A stretch of DNA of 64,000 nucleotides, taken from NCBI RefSeq assembly GCF_947507565.1, contig NC_089178.1, positions 3,596,001 through 3,660,000 on the forward strand, given 5' to 3'. Made by a program: the position numbers and the translations under genes. The notes under the pieces are model-generated. The model was not told the DNA's origin. It saw only the letters and a program-made list of their open reading frames with translations, and did no database searches. This DNA is from Oscarella lobularis. Its lineage: Eukaryota > Porifera > Homoscleromorpha > Homosclerophorida > Oscarellidae. Below are positions 23,139 through 34,508 of the stretch, piece by piece. Numbering within the stretch: position 1 is the first letter of the stretch; each line of letters begins with the position of its first letter.

Positions 23139-24215
23139 TTAAGGATTCCTGCTGAGACGTAAGCGTGCAAACGTGTGTCCGTCCAAGGCAAATCTGGCGT
23201 GACCTTCCTTGAAACACCGACTGCAATAGAAATCCCCATCACAATCGTGACATCGTAAAGTGGCATCTTCATTGCAAATGCAACACCACGGGGTTTCTTC
23301 TTCGTCTTCTTCTTCTTCTTTTCCATAGAGAATTTCTTCTAGAGATACAGCTTCAGGTGGGGGACCAAGATCTTCTGTTTTTTCTTTTTGCCCCCCAAAT
23401 TGGGCGGCTCTTTTCTCCTCAAGTCGACTTTCTTCTTCTATCTGTTTTAGAAGTTGTGCTATCTGCTCTTCTTCTGATTGGTTCTCCCTTTCAAAGTAAT
23501 CCGTCTCCGTCTCTTGATTCTTTTTCTCTTTGAGTTCGTCCAATCTTTGACGTAATGCTTTGACGTCATCATTTTTTTCTGTCTTCTCTTCTAAGGATAC
23601 TTCGGCTGTCAAACGTTCAATTAGGAGCCGCTCCTCTTCTGCTGACGTCAGTGCTGGGCGTGGCACACTTTCCGTCGCTTTTTTCGTGCTCACCGCATGA
23701 CGTCCAGTGAGGCGAAAGAACCTTTCGGCTAAATCGGAATCGGTAGCTTTTATTTTTGGAGGAACGGTGGCGGTAGCGTTAGCGGGTTCGTCTTCCTTCA
23801 ATTTCGCAAGTCTCTCTGCAAGAACCCGGATATCGTTCGAATCTTCCTTCGTCGCGTCGACGACGGCGCTTTCGGCTTCGGCTTGAACTTGAAGAAAACG
23901 TGGAATAGGGTACGTTTGATGCGACTTCGGCGGTGGCAGCGGCGATTCTGCGGCGGCTACAGTCTGTTTTTGTGACTCCTCCTCCTCCTCCTTGGTTTTT
24001 TCTCTCGTTTGATCGTCGCTCGATTCGTTAGCCGTTGCTGTGATGTCCTTAAAACAGGCGTCGCACATTCGACGAGACTTTTTCTTGTCCGCTTCGATCA
24101 TAGTGCGATTCGGTGCACATTTGCTGCAGAAAAGTCGATTGCACACGTCACAGCCATGACTGCGCGTCAAGAAACGGCCAAAGGGCTTGGCGCAACAAAA
24201 ACACCGGCCTTCCAT
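23139..24215 (-). CDS. ZFYVE19: Abscission/NoCut checkpoint regulator (ZFYVE19)
   Basis: A single-exon gene of 358 residues starting at ATG 24215 (MEGRCFCC). The N-terminal FYVE-like zinc finger has eight Cys in CxxC pairs (CFCC, CDVC, CSKC, CDAC) but lacks a canonical R(R/K)HHCR phosphoinositide motif. The middle contains repeats of the MIM1-like type (LAERLAKLKED, LLIERLTAEVSLEE, IAQLLKQIEEES). The C-terminus matches the ANCHR signature LPWCCICNEDATLRC nearly exactly (TPWCCICNEDATLRC) with a B-box-like zinc finger. In vertebrates this protein binds VPS4/CHMP4C and delays cytokinetic abscission when chromatin bridges are present. The start codon was chosen because homology begins there. Confidence 0.9.
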   Translation of the reverse strand: MEGRCFCCAKPFGRFLTRSHGCDVCNRLFCSKCAPNRTMIEADKKKSRRMCDACFKDITATANESSDDQTREKTKEEEEESQKQTVAAAESPLPPPKSHQTYPIPRFLQVQAEAESAVVDATKEDSNDIRVLAERLAKLKEDEPANATATVPPKIKATDSDLAERFFRLTGRHAVSTKKATESVPRPALTSAEEERLLIERLTAEVSLEEKTEKNDDVKALRQRLDELKEKKNQETETDYFERENQSEEEQIAQLLKQIEEESRLEEKRAAQFGGQKEKTEDLGPPPEAVSLEEILYGKEEEEDEEETPWCCICNEDATLRCHDCDGDFYCSRCFKEGHARFALDGHTFARLRLSRNP

Positions 24216-24311
24216 CGGCGTTCGTGCAGCGTGCGCTAAAGTGAGTAGAGTACACAGGCAATGAGGGAAGGTTAGAAGAGAGAGATCGCCAGACGGGCAC
24301 AAAGTGGGGCG
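24216..24311. promoter_or_regulatory. Shared divergent promoter, ZFYVE19 / TNNI3K
   Basis: Only 96 bp lie between the two start codons, so the core promoters of both genes must lie in or near this interval. No TATA box was seen. Confidence 0.5.
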
Positions 24312-27300
24312 ATGGGAGCGTACAAATCTCGTCCTATTGGATCTTGTGCCGGTACGCAAATACAAGTAGCCTAAGTGGTCACTGTAGTTTCTTATTAGAT
24401 GAGTGGAAACGTCAATTCAGCGAAAGTTGTCGTCAATTGCGCGCCTCTTTGATTGACGATACGACGACTATTGTTCGTCCTTCGGAGACGATAGAATGGA
24501 GCGCTTTGCTTAGAGCGTGCACGTGAGCTCAGAGCAAAGGGTGTTGGCACCAAATCGACGACGTTTTTTTCGTTTCGTTTCTATGCAGCGATCACGATGT
24601 TGATTTGGTTAAGGATTTGACGTCATCGACGGAAAATGGATTGACGGCATTGCACCTTTGTGTGGCGACAAAATGTCAAATAGAAATGATGATCGTCTTA
24701 CTGCAAAAAGGAGCCAAGACGTGTCTATTAAGTGATAACGGATTTTCTGCTCTTCACTTGGCAACGTTTAAGGCAAGGAGGAACTGCTCTTTCATCATGT
24801 GTATATCATTGTTGTTCTTCAGGGGCTTGGGATGGCAGTTGAGGTTCTTTGTAAAAACAGCAAAGAAACGATCAATCAACGTGGTAAAAACGGAGTGACG
24901 GCTTTACACTTGGCCGCAATGGAGGGAAACAATGAGGTAAGCAGCACCAAGAAAAGGAAGAGAGATTTTTTTGATAGCTTTACTTCTGAAGATTGCAAAA
25001 CTGTTGCTACTCAATGGGGCAGATCCCAATGCAAGTGACGTCGTCGGTTTTAGTCCTCTTCACTTTGCTTGCTTTTATGGCCATGAGAGCACTATTGACC
25101 TTCTCTTGTCACGTGGAGCTCATATCAATTTACTCGGTGAAGTGGGCGACACTCCCTTGCACCTTGCTTGCTATAAGGGACATAGGAACGTTGTTGAGGC
25201 ACTCTTATCTAGAGGAGATGGTACGTACCGTTTATTATTATTATTATTGATTATTGTTATTATGAATTCTTCTTTCTTTTAGCTGGAATTGTTGATAGGG
25301 AGAGAAATTCTTTGCTGCATCTCTGTTGTCAGTATGGACATCAAAGTCTTGTCGAGTTACTTTTACGTGTTCAGCCCGTTCGTTATGCTCAATTACAGAA
25401 TTTGTATGGAGACACGCCCATGCATTTGTAAGTGGCGCGGTGTCGCGCGCGGGGATGAGATTAGATTTTATTTCGACGATTCTAGGGCCTGCTATGCTGG
25501 TCACTTGGACGTTGTCAAACGATTGGTTGAATGCTCAGGCTTGGATAGTCTCGTAATGGAAAACATTTTTAGTGAAACGCCGCTACACGCGTAAATATTG
25601 AAATTCAGCCAGACACTGAACCACCACAGAATCAGCATCATTTTTTTTCGTAGCGCTTCCACGGGCGGACATTTGGCATTGGTCGAATATTTGCTCGACT
25701 TACCGGACGGCGTCGTTCTCAATCGTCAAGGACGGGACGGACATACGGGTAAAGTTTTAAGATTATACGCGCTATTTTTTTAAATTTGCTGTCTTTGGCA
25801 CTTGTCTAGCGCTTCATAGTGCCTGCTATCACGGTCACTATACGCTTGTTGAGTTGCTGCTTGATAGAGGAGCTGATCCGACGTTGTTGGCTCAATCGAC
25901 TGACGAAAACGATGATGACTATGATGTCAATGATGATGATGATGATGATGATAGCAACGAATATGACGACGATGACAATTTGGATCTTCTAACTGATACG
26001 ACCGGAAAAACGTGTGCTGATTGGGCATATGAGAAAGGTAAGGCCACGTTCTCACATAGTGCGTACATACTGTAGATACACGCACCTGTAGGTTACGATG
26101 ACATTGTTTCCCTCATTAAAAGCAAATTGCAGCCGCCGCAGAAAGAAGAGCACTCGAATGAGCATTCTTATCGAAACGACTGTACAAGCGCTTAATAATT
26201 AATTAGGCTCTTTATGTGAATTGTGCGTGTAGATTTTCTGCGATTGCCTGTTCCGTCTCCCTTGGGTCGTCTAAGGAGCATAACTAGAGGTATTTTTCTT
26301 ACTTATTTGGTATATCTACTACATGTAGTGTTTTTTTTGCCGTCATAGAAAAGGCTGACGTTTTGCGCTTGCGATCGACTCTACACAATAACTGTCAAAT
26401 TCAAATCCAAGAAATTGAATTATTGAATCTTATTGGAACTGGTTAGCAGCAGCAGCAGTAGCGTCATTCTTTTTTTCCGGTCATGAGATTTATTTTTCAG
26501 GTTCGTTTGGGAAAGTGTTCAAGGGAAAGTGTCGAGATGAAATTGTTGCTGTGAAGAAGTATCGATCGTCTTCGTTTTCGGCGAAATCCGACACAGACAT
26601 GTTTTGTCGAGAAGTGTCTGTCTTATGCAGTCTCAATCATCCAAATGTCGTAAGTCGATCGCGAAGCCATTGCTCCCTTTTCGCCGCCACTCCCTTTTAC
26701 AGGTCGATTTTATTGGCGCTTGCCTTGAAGATCCCAGCGTTAGTTCAACCGTTCAATGTACCCTTGTTACGCATTTATTCATTTTTTAGCAATTTGTCAT
26801 TGTGACTGAGTACGTACCCGGTGGCTCTCTCTACGCTATTCTTCACGAGCAGAAAAGGTCACTTTGCCTCGTCTCTTGGCATCTACAAGAAGGTTTCTTC
26901 TTCTTCTTCTTCTTCTTTATTTAGAGCTCTCGATCTTCATTTAAAGTTGGGAATTTCTGTGGACGTTGCGAGAGGAATGCGCTACTTGCACGAATTGCCA
27001 CAGCCAATAATGCATCGCGATCTCAATTCTCATAACATTTTACTCAGAGAGGATTGCACGGCTGTTGTCGCCGATTTTGGAGGTGCAAACTAGAAGATTA
27101 ATTAATTAATAGACGATATCTCTCTTTTAGAGTCGAGGTTTCTCAAGTCAGTCGACGATGACAATTTGACGAAGCAACCCGGGGTTTTTAAAAGGAGCTA
27201 TTTTCAATTAATCAATTCTATTTAATTTGATGTATAGAATCTCCGATGGATGGCTCCCGAAATTTTTAATCAGTCGACTTGCTACAGCATTCACGCCGAC

Positions 27301-28145
27301 ATATTTAGCTACGCACTTTGCGTTTGGGAACTCTTTTCTGGAGAGCTGCCTTTTGAGCATCTCAAACCTGGTAAGTATACATACACTTTAGCGGGTGATG
27401 ATTGATTGATTGTACGGGGATATAGCGGCAGCTGCTGCCGATATGGCTTGCAGGAATAAACGGCCTCGATTTTCCGGATCCTTTCCGAGACAGGTTGCAC
27501 AGATAGTCGAAAGAGCTTGGCACAGTCAGCCAGATGTGCGTCACGTATTGCGTTGCATGAACATATCTAATAGTTTTTATAGCAAAGACCAAGTTTCTTT
27601 ATAATTTTGGAACATCTCGAACCTCTGTTGGATGCCACAGATGTGCCACCGGTATATACACTAGTAGACTAGAAAAATGAGGGCGGGCTATTGGTCTATT
27701 TTTATAGGCTTATGAATCCGGTGACGACGTTTTTCACGCTGTAGCGGCGAGATCATTACCACAGTCGCCTATACTATCTCTTCATCGAACTGTCTCTCGC
27801 AGCGGCGGCGGCGTCGGCGGCGGCGGAAGTAGTTCCAACTCGAGTGGAGAAGGGAAAAGATCTGATAATAGAATCTATTCAACTATAACCACATCGTACG
27901 AAGAAAAGATTCTTTGCTTCCCACTATAGAAATGTTGTGTTCATTTTTAGGCATACGGTGGGCGTGGGCGCCGGACCGGGCATACCGACGCAAAATCCTG
28001 CTGTTGCCGAAGAACTTGTGAGGAGATTATCTCTCGTTACGGACAAAAACGGTACTTTCAATTTCTATTCAATTTCATTTCGAAAAACTAATTAGGTAAT
28101 CTTGTGAAGGCTATGTCTCGGACCCGTTTGCAACGCGAAGATTGA
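24312..28145 (+). CDS. TNNI3K: TNNI3K-type ankyrin-repeat protein kinase
   Basis: A multi-exon gene. Exon 1 (24312-24351) encodes [12 protein letters not shown] and exon 2 (24399-24522) starts [10 protein letters not shown], both like human TNNI3K. About ten ankyrin repeats follow to about 26150 (for example [45 protein letters not shown]). Then comes the [19 protein letters not shown] linker and a tyrosine-kinase-like Ser/Thr kinase domain (about 26400-27660): [11 protein letters not shown] loop, AVKKY lysine, [12 protein letters not shown] catalytic loop, VVADFGES, WMAPEIF. The tail is Ser/Gly-rich. An acidic Asp run (about 25910-25980) is inserted in the ankyrin region. Intron 24773-24822 uses a GC donor. 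In vertebrates the kinase acts in cardiomyocytes; in this animal its role is unknown. I traced most but not all splice sites. Confidence 0.92.
24773..24822 (+). other. GC-AG intron in TNNI3K
   Basis: The exon ends ATTTAAG and the intron begins GCAAGG and ends TTCTTCAG; it is 50 bp, so retention would shift the frame. Splicing joins LATFK to [12 protein letters not shown] in frame. No GT donor fits nearby. Confidence 0.75.
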
Positions 28146-28324
28146 GCAGCAGTCGCAAAAAAAGTCACAGCGACAACTCTTAGATATGTACATGTGTCGA
28201 AATTCAGTACATTACGATATACGGGACATTTTTGGAGGTGTCGCGAAGCTTTGCCGCGTGGCTTCTTTTCTCGTTCGGGCTTCGCGTTTGGAAGCGAAAG
28301 AGCGACTATTGTTTGTCGTCGAAC

Positions 28325-31300
28325 ATGTCTTCAATCGAAGCGCTGTGGATCGAGGGCGTGCGAAGCTTCAGTCACGATAAACCCGTTCGACTTCGCTTCT
28401 ACAAACCCGTCACCGTGATTCTCGGTCAAAACGGAGCTGGAAAGACTGTAGAATGACATATGAGACGGCGAACGCGATACCGTGTGTATGTAAATGTTTA
28501 GACAATCATCGAATCGTTGAAATATGCGTCGTGCGGCGAACTTCCGCCTAATTGCAAACAATCGTTCGTTCACGATCCAAAAGTAAAGAAAAGGGGGATT
28601 CTACTCTTACTAATACAGTAGTATCGATTTTAGATCGCCGGTCAACCGGAAGTGAAAGCTCAAGTGAAAATGACGTTTATTGACGTCAAAGGCGACAAAT
28701 TGACGGCGATTCGAAGCATGAAAGCCACTCAAAAGGTCAATATTAATTAATTAATTAATCAATCAATTAAATTATTTACTGTATGTAGCCTTCGAAAATT
28801 GAACAACGCACTTTGGATAATGTTTTGAAGCAAGAGGGAGGGGAACAGAACACAATTACGTCACGTTGCGCTGACATGGATCAACTGGAAAGTTTTATAT
28901 CAATGTCTTTTAATCAATAATATATTGATACTTTATCTTTTTAGATGGTTGAGCATTTGGGTGTGTCTGATGCTGTTCTCACTAACGTCATATTTTGTCA
29001 TCAAGAAGATGCTTCTTGGTCTCAACACAAATTGTAATTGTATTTAATTAATTAATTAATTGATATTTTTAGGCCTATGGCTCAGCCTACTGAAGTTAAG
29101 AAAAAGTTTGATCGAATATTTTCGGCGACGAGGTTGACTTGAAAAATTTTTTAATTAATGATTTTATAAATAAATTTTTGAAGGTATATCAAAGCGCTTG
29201 AAGAAATCAAAAAGACGAGATTGGCGGAGGTGGCGAAAGTGAAAGAATATAAAATTGAACTGCAACATTTGACTCGAGCAAAAGATCACGCGACTACGGT
29301 TAATTAGAAACAGATTAAATAATCGCAGACAAATTAATTATTTTTCTATAGTTGAGGGATAAAATAGAGGAGATGGAAGGACGAATTGCTGCGACGAGGA
29401 GTCACGTGACCGAAGTCAATCAGAAATTAGAACCTGTTCAAGTAAAAAAAGAGAGAGAGGGTTAGGGTTTTCCTTTATTTTTACTTCTTAGGCGAGATTG
29501 GTGGAAATTGAAGCGATCTTTGAGGAAGTGATTCGACAGGATAAACGATTAGGTTCATTCATTTATTGATTTTTATTATTATTGATTAATTGATTTTTAG
29601 GGTCTCTGAAGGCAAAGAAAGCTCAAATTGAAGAGACGTGGTCTCGCATGAAACAAAGTGTTTCGACAGTTTACGATGGTTTAATCCAATATTTTCATTA
29701 ATTAATTAATTAATTAAATATGCTCTCCTTTGTTTCAGTTTCGATGGATGAGTTGGAACGAATGCACGCTGATTTGCGAAATCAGGTGAAAAGAGATGAA
29801 GAGCGTCTAGCAAAGGTTTGACATATACCCTAATTAGAAATTAAATTTATTTCTGTTGTTTTTTCTTAGGAGAAAAGCAATCTTACTCACGCAAGCCAAA
29901 AACTTCGCGAATTGTCACAACAAAAGGACGACGTTCTTAAAGAACACGGAAAATTGCAACAAGAGTATGTGGCACACGAGAAAGAGACGCAAGAACGTGA
30001 TGAATCTCTTGTCCAATTGGCTCGTAAAGTCAATATGCCGGGTAAGAGATGGAGACACGTGACGGCGACGCTGTTTTATAAATAGCAAAATAATTATGAA
30101 GGGTATGATGGTCACGTGGCTTTTACAGCCGGTCAAGTTGCACAGTTTTTCGAGGAGATACAAGGTTATGTGAATCGAATGAAAGGAAGAGGAAAAGCGT
30201 TGAGAGTAAGAGACATACGGGACTTACTCAGTTAGTGACGTCATCGTAGGAAGAAAATGGGGCAAAAGCTCTCGAATTTCAATCTCAAATCGATGACGTC
30301 AAACGCGAATTGACTGGATTGGATGAATGTGAAAAGTTGAAGAAGAATTTACATGTGGGCGTGGTTAGTCGCGGGGGAAAAATTGGCGAATTTTTGTTGT
30401 TGTTTTAGTCTGAAAATGTGCATAAACTGAAACAAATTGAATTTGAGTTGAAATCAGTGGAAGCGTCGACGAGTCGACTGGGAAATTTGAAACAAGACTT
30501 GGAAGCTTCTGTACGAAAATTATTAAAAATGAAAAAATTATTTCTACATTGTGGGCGGTGGCCAGGAAAGAGAATTGCAAGAAGAAAAAGACGCCGACAT
30601 GAAAGACACGTTTACGCCTCAAATTGATCGACTCAAAGTTCAAAAGAGAGCCGCTGACGAGGAAATAAGACGATTGACGTAAGATAGATGGGAGATTTTA
30701 GAGGAGAAGAGACGATTCTTCGTTCCAGTGACGAGTTACAGGCGATTAACATGCAGGCGGGAATTCGAGGGGCCTTAGATCAGATGCGAAAAGAACGTCG
30801 TTCCAAAGAGGAAGAAATATCGAGAATGTACGTCTCCCTTCCCTCTCCTAGTAGGGATTTTATTTTCGCGTCGCGTTGCGTAGAGAAATGACGACTAGTG
30901 AGGATTTGTTTGAGTTGAAAAGCAGTGAGAGCAGCGTGAGACAGATTGAAGAGAAAGAGCGCTACATTGGCTCTCAGATCAAGTAAGTGATTAATTAATT
31001 AATTAATTAATTAATAGGACCCCTGGGACTCTATTTTTTATTGGGACTTTATTATTATTAAAATCTGAGATTATACCGACCCAATTCATTTCAGGGTAGT
31101 CTAATAGTCTTATCTTTCAAAGGGGATGAAGGGTACTAAGTATTAGAGCGGGGGGTGGTACGGTATTCCATTTTTCCTTGACAATGATTGGCTGCAGGCA
31201 AAAGGAAAGCGCTCTCAGATCGACTCGCGAAAGTGTCAAATATCTGACGAGCCAATTGGGCTCAAAAAGCGGTCAACTTGAACAATTAGAGTAAAGCGAC

Positions 31301-32267
31301 AAACGAACGAATAAAGATAGTTTCTTGAGCGTTGATTTTTACTATAAAGATACCAGTGGAAACAAAAGGAAAGAGACTTAAAAGGTGCTATATCTTTTAG
31401 GAATGATCTCGTAGAGAGAGGGAGTCTTTCTTTTAGATGTGGAACGCTCTGTGATTGGTCTTTGTCCCGACGGAGACGTGCAATCGGCGATATCGTCGAT
31501 TACGAAAGAAATTTCGGAGAAAGAGAGAAACTTTGCACTGGTGGCGACCGCCGCTGATTTCTTCAAAAAATATCACGTTCAGCTGAGAAAACGACACGCT
31601 TGTCCTCTTTGTGAACGAGCCGTTGGGCCGTCAGACGAAGAACAACTCGCTGCGAAGGCAATTGAGTTCATTTTCGTCCATGATGGATCGCGATGGATTT
31701 CTTCTTTTTTTTTAGTTTCTTGAGAAGATTGATAAGGCGCCTCATATGCAGCAGAAAAGTGAGCAGGAGTTGGTGAGACTCCGCGAGAAATTGACGACAT
31801 TGCAGACGGCGGAACCGAGTCTCAAAATGGTTCGTTTTTGGTTGGAGTTGTAGCGAATTTCAACGAAGTTTTTCGCGATAGAAAACCGAAGTTTCTGCGC
31901 TCAAGTTGAACGTCGAAAAATTGAAATCGGAGAAGAGGGAACAGGAGGAACGCCTCGAAGAAGTACGTATCATCTACAATTTTTCGTTGATAATTTGTTT
32001 TTGTAGGCGAGAGAAATCGAAGCGTCGTTGACGGCCGAAGAAGCGGCGTTGAGAAAAGACGAACAAAGCGTCAGAGATCTCATACGATATAAACGCGATT
32101 TGACTGATCTGGAGAGTCGAATTGCGAGACAAGAAAGCAAACTTGTCGGCGGAACGAGTATACGCTCATTCGACGGCGGCGGAAGTAGTTGAGAATTTTT
32201 TTAGAACCTGAAAGAACGGCTCAATTAGTCAGCAATGAATTGCAAGATCATCAGATGACAAGGTCTG

Positions 32268-32298
<31 letters not shown>

Positions 32299-34508
32299 TT
32301 TTGGAGGGGGAATTTCGACTTTTTCTTCTTCTAGCGAACAGGCTGGTCGTCAGATTGAGCAGAAACGAAACGCTATTGCCGATGCGCAAAGAAGGATTAA
32401 CGATCTCGAAGCTCAAGTCAACGGACTTAGATCGGACAAGGTACACGAAAAAAGGAGGAAATGCTTTAATTTATAATCGATGTACATGCATTCGTCAGTT
32501 TCAAGTGGAGGCAAGAATGCAGAATAAGTCGAGATTGGAAGATCAAAGGACGGAATATACGCTCGCGAATCAGCAATTTGAACGCGAGGTTCAGGAAACG
32601 AATAGAAAGAGACGTCCTTTGCAGGTAAGCAGTTCTTCGCGCGGTTCTTGGGGCGGCGGAAATTCAATTTTTCTCCTCTCCTAGGCGAAATTGGAAAATC
32701 TGGAAAGAGAGAGAAGTACGTTTGTTGACGCTGCTCGCGAGCAGGAAGATCAACTTCAACGCCAGGCAAAAAAATGATGCATCGTTGTTCTGATTAACTT
32801 TTTTGTTTGTATACTAGGTCGATCGTTTGTACGAGGAAAAGAATTCTGTGGCTAGAAAGCATCAGAGCGTCGCAAAGTGGGTTTTAATTAAGAATGAGTA
32901 TATATTATTTGTCTTTGGGGTTTCGCAGGTTTTTGGAAGCGCGGAAGGACGTTCAGCTGTCCAAATGCGATGGACGCAAAAAGGAGATTGAGAGTCAAGT
33001 GAGGAATTTGGAAGGACAGAAGACGAGTACCGATGATCGAATACAAAAATTGAACAAATCGCTCGCATCAACGCAAGTAAGGAAGCCTTTAGGAGAAGGG
33101 GGATATAATCCTGTTTTTTGACGTTTGTTCAGTTGAAAGAGAGAGAGATTCAGGACAATATAGGAATGAAGCGACTCGAGGAAGAAGTCGTGGGATTGAA
33201 TGGCGAAATTGATGCGCTTAAACGGCAGCGCGGTGGCGCCGACTACGAAGCTGTGGCGAGGTACGGAAACACAATACCACACCCCCAACAAGTCCCTTAT
33301 TCCTTGTCACAGGGAGAAAAAGAGACTTGAGGATGAACAGGAGACACTTCGTCGTGACGTATGATGCAAAATGGAATCTCTCTGTCGTCTTTTGAGTAGG
33401 TTTTGACAGAGGGCGAAAGCCGAAGGAAAACAGAAACAGCTCGACGAAGAATTACGTGGACGCCGAGCCGAATTGCGTACTGATCTTTATAGGGATGTAG
33501 ATCAGAGGCATAAGGAAAAGTTTATTGATGCTAAGGTGAGAAATTTGATTGGATGGCGCGAGCAATAGTATCGTTTTTCTGTGTATAGACGACTGAGATC
33601 GCCACTCAGGATTTGGATAAATATTATAAGGCATTAGATAGGTAGAAAACGAGTTTAATTAATTAATTATTGAAAAGGGGAAAGAATGTTTTTTCGCCAG
33701 AGCCGTAATGAAATTTCACTCTCTTAAAATGCGTGAAATTAACAAAATTTTGAGCGATCTTTGGAAGAAGACGTACAAAGGCGGAGATATTGACACCATA
33801 AGAATCGAATGCGACGAAGATATCGCTCAATCTGGAACCAGAAAGACGTACAAATACAGGGTGAGAACAAGCGGTAGAACTGTTTCTCTAGAAACGTTTT
33901 CTTCAAAAAGGTTGCCATGGTGAAAGGCTCGACTGAACTTGAAATGCGAGGTAGATGCAGTACGGGCCAAAAGGTAGACGTTAGGGCGGCGTCTTCTGGT
34001 CACTCAAAGAGCCCACGGGGGTTTTTAGGTGTTAGCCGCCATTCTTATTCGTTTGGCTTTGGCTGAGACGTTTTGCATCAATTGCGGCGTTATTGCACTC
34101 GATGAACCGACGTCAAATTTGGACGAGGAGAATAGAGAAAGTTTGGCTGAAGCGTTGTTGGAGTAAGAGGCTCGACGTGTCGATTTAAAACGTTTTATTT
34201 TCTATTTCTAGTTTAATCAAGGCTAGGCAGGGGCAAGCCAATTTTCAAATGATTGTCATTACACACGACGAGGATTTTGTGCACATGCTCTCCCGCGCCG
34301 AATCTATTGATTATTACTACAGAGTCGACAGAGATGATAGGTAAGAGGAGACAGCGTTATTTTTTATTTTATTTTTAGTGATGTTCGCAGGGGCGATTCT
34401 AGAATATTTCGTCATAATTTGAAAGGCCAGCCGGGACAAAATGTACCGGCCGCTTATTTGGATCAAGACGAAGTGCCGTACGCTCGAAAATCACAGTTTC
34501 GAAAATAA
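28325..34508 (+). CDS. RAD50: DNA double-strand-break repair protein RAD50
   Basis: A gene of many (about 30) short exons. Exon 1 (28325-28447) encodes [15 protein letters not shown] and the Walker A motif GQNGAGKT (28424-28447). Next come [12 protein letters not shown] and the [19 protein letters not shown]-loop region. Long coiled coils flank the zinc hook CPLC (31600-31611). The C-terminal ATPase half has [15 protein letters not shown], the signature STGQK (about 33960) and Walker B with D-loop [15 protein letters not shown] (about 34085-34130), then [11 protein letters not shown]50 forms the MRE11-RAD50-NBS1 complex in the nucleus. The last 50 residues are not like vertebrate RAD50 and end KSQFRK. 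The final codons overlap TYSND1 on the other strand. Middle exon boundaries were only partly checked. Confidence 0.95.
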
